This document shows, one piece after another, positions 1 through 8,880 of a stretch of DNA of 64,000 bases. A model generated the notes under the pieces. It was not told the DNA's origin, made no database searches, and worked only from the letters and a program-made list of their open reading frames with translations. Position numbers and translations under genes: made by a program. Source of the stretch: Balanoglossus misakiensis (lineage: Eukaryota > Hemichordata); contig CM082595.2 in NCBI GenBank assembly GCA_040954595.2, forward strand, positions 6,262,001 through 6,326,000, read 5' to 3'. Each line of letters starts with the position of its first letter. Position 1 is the stretch's first letter.

Positions 1-3000
1 TCGAGAACGTAGTCAGCTACAAGACCGTGTATGCCCTGTCAGTGTATCAGTTTCTGACAAACTATTGGAGGTAAGCGAATCAACGCATTGATACAAACAA
101 GTTTTCGTGGTGTCAATTGCATGGTAAATGCTGGATTCATGTTAAATATCAAGAAAACTTTCACTTTCGCACTTAGTCTTTAAATTCGCTTCACTATAAT
201 ATCTTTATTGGCAACCGTATGGCTCTGAGCGTTCTATGGAGCTAAAATAAGAACTTTAATTTCGTTATATCCCAAATTGGTCGTTTCCGAGGGCTTTGTT
301 GTAACACGCCGAGTTTGAGTGATTCATGTGGAAGCATATGGTTAACTAGGAATTATAACACGGAAAACTTATTAATGAACTTGATAATATTATATAATAA
401 TTATGTAATTAAAATCCGACCATCATACTTTTTTGACACACTTTATTTTCTCAGCAAAATACAAACACATCATAATTATGTTTTCCACCAAGGTATGGCA
501 CAACGCTGGACCCATGCAATGAGAATGACGCTGCTGATTCCAATAATGCGCCGTGGAGGTCGAACCATGATGGGGAGGTGTTTGCCGAAAGTTCTGTGGG
601 CAAGGCTGTGCAGGGATTAGTCATGAAAATGAGCGGAAGCAGTCAACCCTATCATGTCTATCAGGTCACAGATTATGTTATTAGGAGGTAAGAGAGGCAA
701 CTTTTTCAGTGGCTGCATCAAGCTCATTTTATATGTGATGTTATGAAACAGCTTGTACAGTTCTGAAAATTTCTAGCTCAGAATTCCTGGCATGATGAAT
801 AACATATCTGATCAATTCAATATTAAAGATTCTAAAATGGCTTAGAGCTGTGATGGTTTTGCTGATTCTCGCCTGCTGAGCTGATGTGGATAACAGTCCT
901 TATGCGAAGGGATATTCTGGGACATGGGTACTTCTATAGAAATAAACAATAGCCCTTTTGTCTGCTGCGCACAGAACACAGTTTTATTGGGAAACAAAAG
1001 GTTGGCTGTGCATTGTTTAAACCTGCATATGCTCCTTTATCAGCTGACACATAAATTGGTAAATGATTGCATTCAGCATGTATCCGATCTGTCAAGGCAA
1101 CAATTACTATGTCCAGACTGTACAATGCATGTAGGAAATAAGCTGGAGTTTTTTTGCAATTATTTGCTATCTCACATTTGATTGGTTCATTTAGGGGTGA
1201 TGTCATCAAACTTCACCACGATGCCACTAGGGAGGATAGGGAATTCTCAGCTCTCATTTACTTGAACGAGATCTGGAAGAAGAACTATTACGGAGAAACG
1301 ATGTTTTACGACAACGATGAGGAAATTGCCGCAGTTGTCAAACCGAGCTTTGGCAGAATTGTCATCTGGGAAAGTTCTGTTGGTGAGTGTAAAAATTTAG
1401 GAAAGCATGTACGGCCTGGCTAGTTAAAGGCCATTCTCTCGATCCCAGGACAGTACAATGAAGGCAAATAAGACATCCTTTGTGTTAGCACCTAACTGTT
1501 TATTGGAAACACAAGATTTGCTCCACTGTTGAGAAGGGCCTTTAAATATTCACAGACCATGCCAAAGCATTCGGATAATCCAAAATTCGGATTATTGGTG
1601 GTCGGATAATCGGTGTTCCACTGTAATAAGGAGACATCATGAGGGTATCGAACTCACAATCAGAGAGTTGTGGGTTCGAGACCTGGACATGGCCGTGGAT
1701 TTTATATCTGAGGATGGTGACTTCATAGCCGTGATGTTGTGCCCTTGAGCAAGGCACTTTACTTCTCATTGCTTCTCCCTTATCCAGGAGTGGCAGGGTG
1801 CCTCATCCTGTTATTGGGCTATAGTCACCTGTTGGAAGATGGATAAATAATTAGTGTATAACCAATTAATTTTATCAATATTTATAGGGAATGGGTCGTC
1901 GCGCCACAAGGGTGTCCCCCCTTGATGAGAATATGCCCTCCCATACCATACCAGCGCAAACCCCACTGCAGTCGCCACGACCTACTAGGATCTTCAGTTG
2001 CTGCCATGCCCAGTCTACACTACAGTTGGCTGCTTCGTTCATTCTAAGAATGATCTAATTTGTTGTGGATGAATTGTAATGTTTATAAACAAACGCGGCG
2101 CGACGACCCCTTCACTTTAATTTAGTCCACTGTGCATTTTGCATCACTGATCACAAATTCCTTTGCCTTGTCACAGATTATCTGCTTCGCCCGCCAAGTA
2201 TCAACTTCAAACAAGGACAGAGAATTTTACATATCAAGTACACCACAAACACCACCAAGGTGGAAACACACAAAGCAAAGAGACTGGCTGAAATAAAGGC
2301 AACCCAAGAAGCCACAGGCGAGATATTTGATCACAGTGATAAACCCCTCAACAAACAACTCGATGTACAGAAGCACTTCGTACAGGTATGGTATTAAAGG
2401 TGCACTGTCACCTGTGCTAATTTAGTCTCTAATTGAGAGCTAGCAGATCGCAGATTTTCAGTGGGTGGCCAAGTGAAAAAAGAGCGCCACAGAAGATCCA
2501 GACATGCCCATTTAACTACATGTGTGTATGTAAATTATAGGTGATTGCATTTCTCTGTGCTTAACATAGCCCATTGTGTTCACAATTGACATTGTATTCA
2601 AGTCCAATGATCGGTGCATGTATGCACATGACTTGTTGACAAGCAGAAGAAAATTGGTTGTGAATTAGAACATGTAGCTGTACCGGTATACAAAACAAAA
2701 ATGTTAAACAACTTGCCAAAAGTTACAAGCTTCAACATGTTAACACATGCGTACATGATTTAGCTGGCAACTTTTTAAAAATAGTATCTTATTATTTAAA
2801 GGAATACAAGGCATCAGATGGTAGAAGAATTGTCGTCTTAGACGATCTCTTCGATAGCAAAGATCTGGATGAACTAAGAAGCTACACGTTAAAGTATGGT
2901 AGGTTGTTCATTGCCTTTAGCCCTTTCACAACCTTGGTTTGGTCCAAACCCATTGTTTTCTATGGTGAAGTTGGACCTCAATACAGGGAAATGGGGGTGA

Positions 3001-6000
3001 AAGGGTTAAAGATGTGCAAATTTGGATTTGTACTCTGAATCTGTGGCTGGCCCTGTCATTCCGTCAGTTTTCACTGTTGCACCCAGCTACGTATAGGAAG
3101 AAAACTTCTGAATGACATCATGGTTCACGAGATGGTCAGGGTGCAAAGCATCAACTTTTCACCCTTTCACCATAATGGTTCGTTCCAAAGCCATTGTTTC
3201 CTAGAGCAACTTTGGACCTCTACACAGGGAAACAGGGATGAATGTGTTACGTGTGATAATGCCACCTGTTGATATAAAACATGTTCTCCCGTAATTTCCA
3301 GGAGAATACTTCTATGATGAGAGCCTTGACCTTGAGTCTGACAATGTCCAGTGGATCGCTGGCTACGAAGTGGACAACTTCATCCAGAGTAGATTCTGGA
3401 ACATTACCCGACAGGTGATGACTTTTGTCACAGGTGAGAGTTCGCAAAACTCAATTGGAATATCTGTTATATGCAGCTTAAATGGACAAAGTTACTCTCT
3501 CGCTGCCCTTTTCCATTAATTATGTCTGATACAAGACACCGTTTAAGTTATTCTACATGTGGATGTATAGTGAATCAACGTTTGACCACACACAACTTCC
3601 ATTCCGTTTGTATGATATAAAAGTAAAAATCTCACCGAAATGAATAAATGGTAAACACCGATTATTCATTTTGGCAAGTTTTTCACTCTCATGTCTACGA
3701 GTGAGATGGAAGTTGTGTGTGGTCAATACTTAAACGAACATTGATAACTTTGTCCAAGCAATGTGAAAGGCATATATAGTTAGAAAGTTGGTTTATCAAC
3801 TAAAACTTTTTTGTCTTCACCACAAGGCAAGTCTGAATGGTTCCCGTACGATGTGTCATGTAATTTAGTGCGAAGTGCTGACCACACCCGCATCCATCAT
3901 GACTGTGAGATTGATGAGGAAGAGTGGACTTTCCTCGTCTACCTGAACCCAAACTGGACGGAGAATTACTATGGAGAAACAGCGTACTTTGAGACGAACG
4001 ATGATGATACAGAGTACATAGCAGGTACATTACACTATCAGAACTATGCTTCTAACTGGGATCACTCAGGGTCATCCCAGGGTTAGCAAAGAGTACATAG
4101 CAGGTACATTATATAAGTTTCTAAGCGGGCACTTTAGGGTTAGCATAGTTAGCATGTCATTATCACATATCACATTCACAGAAGTACAAGCTACGTGAAG
4201 AATAGAGGTAACTTACAGGGAGTACTCCTGTCCAGTGTTTATCAAGTGGCAATGATATTACACTATCAGAACTAAGTTTCTAAATGGGCCAACTCACCTC
4301 AGGGTTAGCAAATTTAGCATCTCATTGTCACATCACAGTAGCACAAAAATAGATAGACAATAGCACAATAACGGCACAAGCTATGTGAAGAATATAGGTA
4401 ATTAGCTGGCATTGGGTACTCCTATCCAATGTTTGTCTAGTGAAAAATAATATCAATACTGTCCCAATAATTACATCTTTCGACAAAATGGGGAGGATAT
4501 GGGGATCTCATCCAAATGAAAATGTGATTGGCCTCTCTAAACCTCCCATGATACTGTTGAAAGTTGGGGATAGTATACTAGTGCCTTGGAGAATTTTTCT
4601 CATAGATTACAATATTTGTGCACCTGCATCTGTTGGCTGGATTCTGACTGAAATAGTTTACATCTGCTTTATGTTTGTAGAAGTGTTGCCAGTGTACGGC
4701 CGGGTTGCCATCCACGAGGGCTACATTCCCCACTCTGCCAGACCACCAAGTTCACTCTACCCAGGTGCAAGGTAAAGGGTCCCTTCTGGAATACTGTAGA
4801 ATACTTATTATAATTTTCACTAGGACTTTATTTTCACTATTTTCAGTGGACTCATTTTTCCGCTAAAATAAAATCGTGATGAAAATTCTTATTTCCTATT
4901 CTTTGCAAATAAGATGACAAGAAATAGTATAAATAACATAAAAAATGTTTTTAGCAAAAATAAATTCCAGTGATAATAATGTATTCCACAGTATACAATT
5001 GTGAACAGACTTCTATGGAATATTTTGCAGTAAAGTAAGCTATATATAGGGCATCTGGTTGGACAAGAAAAGGATATTCTGCTAGTGGCACACTGCCAGC
5101 AATTTGTTGGGTTTTGCTATATCTGCACTGCAGGCATATATCTATTTCTGTATTTATTTGCACACAAGCTTTTGTCTGTAGCACTCTCTGTTTTACGTTT
5201 CGGTTCATGCCTTGATATTTTTTCTTTTGACAGAACAAGTACATGTAGATACATACTGTAAAACACTTTATTTTCTCGAGCAATTAATTTTCGCCAAATA
5301 CGCGAGAGCCAAAATAGCGTGAAAATAAAAAAGTCGCGTAAATTGTTTTTGAAGATAACGATGCAGTGAATGAAATAAGAGAACACGAGAGGTAATACTC
5401 GCGAAACAGTGGCCTCTCTCGATATCGCGAAAAATTTAATTCGCGAAAATAAAGTGTTTTACAGTATATCATGTTTCTATTCTGTGTTTCCTTGATTTGC
5501 CATTTGTTTTCATATAAAAACTACACCACAGTCACTATAGATAACACATTAAAAAATTAACCCCTTCATACTGAAATGATTGACCGCCATACTTGATTCA
5601 TTTTTGTTGTTATGTTCACTCACAGGTTGACGTTTGCTGTGAAGATGTCGGTCAATGAACAGACAGCAAGGATCAAAGGCATTATGGAGAAGTATCGGCA
5701 GGAGGAAAGTCTTACAAGATTTTTTATTCCAATACTCAATCACTTTGACGTAAGTAGAATGAGATGGTTTGGACTGTATTGTGAGATGTGGCCCTGGTCT
5801 GTTGTGTATAGGGTACCAGGGATTCATAAGTGTCCAATTGGCTACATTTTGAATGTATTGGTGTATATACTGTAAAACACTTTACGGTAGTTTCGCGAGT
5901 TGTAATTTTCGCGATATCGAGAGAGGCCACTGTTTCGCGAGCATTAATTTTCGCGTTCTCTTATTTCATTCACTGCATCGTTATCTTAAAAAAAAATTAT

Positions 6001-7452
6001 GCGACTTTTTATTTTCATGTTATTTTGGCTCTAGCATATTTCGCAAAAATTGATTGCCCGTGAAAATAAAGTGTTTTACAGTAGTACCCTCTCAAGCAAT
6101 GAATTTGTCATGTGCTTGTATTGTACGCCCTCAGGTGGTGAGTTGATCGTATGCAGATGTCTGCAGCCTGTGATCTCAGACATTAATGTCAACATCTGCA
6201 TATAATCGATTCACTGTCTGAGGGCGTACTGTATGAGTGCAAGATCTATTCATCGCTTAAAGGTGTACCTGCTAAATTTCTTGTCAATCCCTCTATTGAT
6301 AAATTTATACAACTTATGTCAACACAAGATAAGGATGTCTTAAGAAACTTAAGCTTATACTTATTTTATGCCTTTAACAAAAGGAAGGAGTTGGCGAACA
6401 GACTCTCGGGGAAAGTGCTGGTTCTTGTGTTCATTGTAAAAGAAACCCTCTGCAAATCTCTATACTGTCAAGGTCACTGTGTTCTGCAACATTTTTTCCC
6501 CTGTAATGTACTGGTATATGAAATATTCCAGTACATAAGGCTGGAGGTCTATAGTGCAAGTGGAATAAACTGTTATTATTATTATTAATATGAACTAATA
6601 TATACAAAACGTTGGTCAGAAAATCATTCTTCTTTTACTTTCTCTTTAGGAGGACGATTTTGAGGAGCGGTTGAGAGAAAGGGTGATTGCTGTCTTGAAA
6701 GAAGATATGAAAACACAGGGTCAGGTTCATCAAGAATTTGATGGTGACGATGAAGATGATGATGATGATGATGATGAGGGGGAAGACAGAGAGGAGGATG
6801 GAGATGAAAATAAAATGGAAAGGGAGAATGAGGGAGAAGAAGAGGATGGATTTGAACTCTTTGATGAAGGTAATGTTCGAGTGAAATCATTTCACTTGCT
6901 GCACATATATTGCGTATGCAGGGAGAAATATCTGCCTTCTAATACAGCAGATTTCCAGCTTTTTGATGCTATGTTGAATTGGAGAGCGATGTCATGGAGA
7001 TGGGCTGGAATTTCGATGCCAGATGTGAACTGGTAGCATTAAAATCATATCCCTACTGGTATCCCAGTATGTGAAATAATTGGCAATATGATTTCATACA
7101 CATATCCAATTTCATGTTCCTGCATGATTTCACTTACTGGAATACCAGTTTGATTCTTCCAGTGTTTAGACTCAAAATGGTAAACCCATACCGACAAAAT
7201 GCCAGGATGTAAAGGTCACATAGGGGTCATGGATGTAACCTATAGGCACGAGTCTTACAGTGTACATTTGTTTATTATGCTCTCCTCCACACAGATGTGC
7301 CAGAAGCAGACGCCAGATGGATGTACCTGACCGAACAGATGAAAGAGAGTGGCGATGACATGACGAAATTGCGTGCATTGATGTCGGAGGTTGTCAAATA
7401 TGGCGGGAAATCCAGAAAAGACTTTGCGGAAAAAATCCAGAGAATTATCTGA
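1..7452 (+). CDS. Tandem 2-oxoglutarate/Fe(II) oxygenase (P4H/PKHD-like), 5' partial
   Basis: Eleven phase-consistent exons: 1-70, 493-687, 1195-1382, 2177-2385, 2802-2898, 3302-3433, 3827-4024, 4681-4771, 5626-5749, 6650-6869, 7295-7452 (TGA). They give 559 visible residues; the start lies outside the window. There are two copies of a prolyl-4-hydroxylase-type jelly-roll domain. Domain 2 (about 225-415) has the full set: HHD (H320, D322), NYYGET, PHSARPP (H380) and a GAR arginine (R393) for 2-oxoglutarate. Domain 1 (about 1-180) keeps HHD (H95, D97), NYYGET, RPPS and R166, but has Tyr152 where the distal His should be, so it probably does not bind iron normally. A charged tail (about 435-515) is almost all Asp/Glu, partly coded by a GAT run, followed by a short helix-like basic end. 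Family knowledge: such enzymes hydroxylate protein or small-molecule substrates; the substrate here is unknown. No transmembrane segment is visible in the part present. Confidence 0.9.
1424..1545 (+). repeat. MITE-like repeat, family C copy 1
   Basis: About 120 bp with short terminal inverted repeats (TTAAAGGCCATTCTC at the left, GAGAAGGGCCTTTAA at the right). A second copy in opposite orientation lies at 13,670-13,791. It sits in intron 3 of the oxygenase gene, about 40 bp after the splice donor. Confidence 0.75.
1569..1625 (-). mobile_element. Pogo/Tigger-like terminal repeat fragment
   Basis: Read on the minus strand it begins TACAGTGGAACACCGATTAT and contains repeated GATTATCCGA-type words. 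This resembles the terminal inverted repeats of pogo/Tigger DNA transposons (CAGT..., then GATTATCCG repeats). Only one end is present and no transposase is visible. It lies directly before a SINE. Confidence 0.5.
1627..1855 (+). mobile_element. tRNA-derived SINE
   Basis: The left part resembles the anticodon and T arms of a tRNA with a B box (GGGTTCGAGACC, about 1672-1683). Downstream is the word CCCTTGAGCAAGGCACTTTA, a motif common in the central domain of animal tRNA-derived SINEs. The A box end looks truncated. No long A or simple tail is obvious; the element ends near GGATAAATAATT. Confidence 0.65.
1886..2120 (+). repeat. MITE-like repeat, family F copy 1
   Basis: About 235 bp ending in inverted words GGGTCGTCGCGCC and GGCGCGACGACCCC. 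A second, inverted copy at 27,690-27,936 shares the ends and the core around GCGCTGG and GGATCTTC. It fills the right part of intron 3 of the oxygenase gene up to 56 bp before the acceptor. Confidence 0.75.
2394..2515 (-). repeat. MITE-like repeat, family E, partial copy
   Basis: The complement matches the right half of the 15,697-15,890 element: TTAAAGG end, CTGTCACCT, then CAGATTTTCAGTGGGTGGC and AGAGCGCC. It is diverged and shorter. It lies in intron 4 of the oxygenase gene. Confidence 0.6.
2918..3009 (+). repeat. MITE-like repeat, family D copy 1
   Basis: About 90 bp bounded by CCCTTTCAC and GTGAAAGGG, with TTGGTCCAAACCCATTG and GTTGGACCTC inside. Other copies are at 3160-3250, 18,935-19,024 and 39,793-39,886. 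Confidence 0.7.
3160..3250 (+). repeat. MITE-like repeat, family D copy 2
   Basis: Diverged copy of the 2918-3009 element in the same orientation and the same intron. It shares CACCCTTTCACC, CCATTGTTTCC and TTTGGACCTCTACA. The right end (GATGAATGTGTTA) has lost the clean inverted terminus. Confidence 0.6.
3478..3757 (+). repeat. Foldback repeat, family A copy 1
   Basis: A long palindromic element. The left arm has ATGTGGATGTATAGTGAATC and CACACACAACTTCCATTCCG; the right arm has the complement GGAAGTTGTGTGTGGTC. The centre contains two oppositely facing ATTCATTTTGG-type words. The right arm is shortened compared with the full copy at 23,831-24,185. It lies in intron 6 of the oxygenase gene. 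Confidence 0.75.
4026..4440 (+). repeat. Degenerate tandem repeat in oxygenase intron
   Basis: Two to three imperfect units share CACTATCAGAACTA, CAGGGTTAGCA, CTCATTGTCACATCACA-like and ACAAGCTA(C/T)GTGAAGAATA words, about 150-190 bp apart. The repeat starts at the end of exon 3827-4024 and carries a second copy of that exon's donor context at 4091-4110. Confidence 0.65.
5254..5466 (-). repeat. Palindromic MITE, family B copy 1
   Basis: 213 bp with near-perfect ends TACTGTAAAACACTTTATTT and the complement. The interior is rich in TTTCGCGA words. It is inverted relative to the 5868-6083 copy on the other side of exon 5626-5749. Other copies are at 26,831-27,042 and 34,337-34,477. Confidence 0.85.
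5868..6083 (+). repeat. Palindromic MITE, family B copy 2
   Basis: 216 bp, same ends and same interior (GATATCGAGAGAGGCCACTG, TTTCGCG) as the 5254-5466 copy, opposite orientation. It lies 118 bp after exon 5626-5749. Confidence 0.85.
6122..6229. repeat. Single-copy foldback element (family H)
   Basis: The arms GTACGCCCTCAG...GTATGCAGATG and CATCTGCATAT...CTGAGGGCGTAC pair over about 40 bp around a short loop near 6168-6190. MITE-like, but no second copy was seen here. It lies in the intron before exon 6650-6869. Confidence 0.6.
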
Positions 7453-8800
7453 TTGCTTGAATAAAGACAATTTGACAGAGCATCGATCTTGCCATGTCAG
7501 TGATCACATTCTTGATTCAGTGAACTTGCCGAGCTCTTTAAAGGTTTATTTGATGCATCTTATTTCGTTTTTTAATTTTGATAGTTTTGGAACTGGTACA
7601 GCCCAAGCAATTATGCTATACAAGTCCAAATGTAATGGTTGCGAGTCTTTGTGTTTTTAGACAGAGAAGCCAAGCTCTCGATTTGCATCTGTATCTACCA
7701 GTACATACAACGTCTGTGATGTACATAGAAATTTGCTTATGGTTAATTTTAGTACTACCATGTACATGTGTCATGAAAAACTTGTTTTTTCTTGTTTCAA
7801 CAACTGTCATTAAAAATAAAGTAGGCTTGAAAAGCTGTGTATGGTTTATGTTTCAAAGAAGGGGGCTTTGAAGGTGGCGGTTTTATATTTTAATTAAAAA
7901 AATTTTTAATTAAAAAATGATGATCTGGTGTAGCATACATGTATACAGTGTAACTCGTAAAATTTTGAACAAGTGAATTCGCCTTCTGTTTTTCATGAAT
8001 GGATATATTCCTGAATGTGGTTTTCATTGACACAAAATTGAAACTTGCACTGGGGAACACTGGCACCTAGACAATTATAATTTAGCATGTTTGAACTTGA
8101 ACTTGAATACATCAGCTCTCTGATAGTTTCTGAAAACAATGTGTGCATTACATTAACTTGGTGTCTCCTCAACCAGAATAAAATGAAAATGTTTGCCAGT
8201 TTGAATGTATGAATATATTTTCAGAACTGGAAATTGTCAGGCGCTCTGAAGCAAGTCATTTTTCCTTTCACTTGAATTTAACTGAAATAGGATGTAAACT
8301 ATTTTACTGTGGATATATGTGCCATATTATGTGGGAAAGAAAACAAAAATTATTTACAGAAAAAAATTGTCTTCCGCACTTTTTTATCTTATGATGTGAT
8401 ATAAAGAAATTTATATTTGACACTTTAGTCAATGACAAGATCTAACAATTTCATTGAACTTTGGCAGAAAGGAAAATTTCTGATTTTATCTACATGCCAC
8501 ACAAAGTGTGGCACTGTATAGGGTTTAGTATGGATGTCATAAATCTTAATAAAGTTCTCGAAATATTTTCTGAAAAAAAATATGACTGGACTTTAATATT
8601 TTTCGTTTGTATGAGAGTTTAGCGTCAGTGCCCAAACTCATCATTGCACATAATGCACACTTTTTTCTCATATTTTAATATTTTGCACAGCATTTACAGT
8701 TATGATTTTAGTAAAAATTAAAATTAAAAACAGATTGCTGATTATCTTTCCACATTTTATTTCACCTGAAGTGCTGATTGAGTGTGCTAATTAATCAGAG
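7453..8800 (+). other. 3' UTR of the oxygenase gene and spacer
   Basis: After the TGA there is no coding signal. A likely poly(A) signal AATAAA lies at 7815-7820, preceded by other A-rich words, so the 3' UTR is probably about 370-400 nt; a second AATAAA lies near 8174. The rest, to the NPL promoter, is A+T-rich spacer without recognised repeats. Confidence 0.5.
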
Positions 8801-8880
8801 ATATGCAAAGAGATTTCATTTGCATATAACTGTTACTCTACGAAATACGCGCATGCGCACTTCTTTCCGTTTTAGCGCAC
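8801..8880 (+). promoter_or_regulatory. Putative NPL promoter: inverted octamers and NRF-1 site
   Basis: Two octamer-like words face each other: ATATGCAAAG (8801-8810) and ATTTGCATAT (8818-8827). CGCGCATGCGCA (8848-8859) fits the NRF-1 palindrome YGCGCAYGCGCR exactly. An ETS-like TTTCCG follows. No TATA box is evident, which fits a CpG-type promoter. The proposed first ATG is 21 bases after the NRF-1 site, so the transcription start would have to be very close. Confidence 0.5.
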
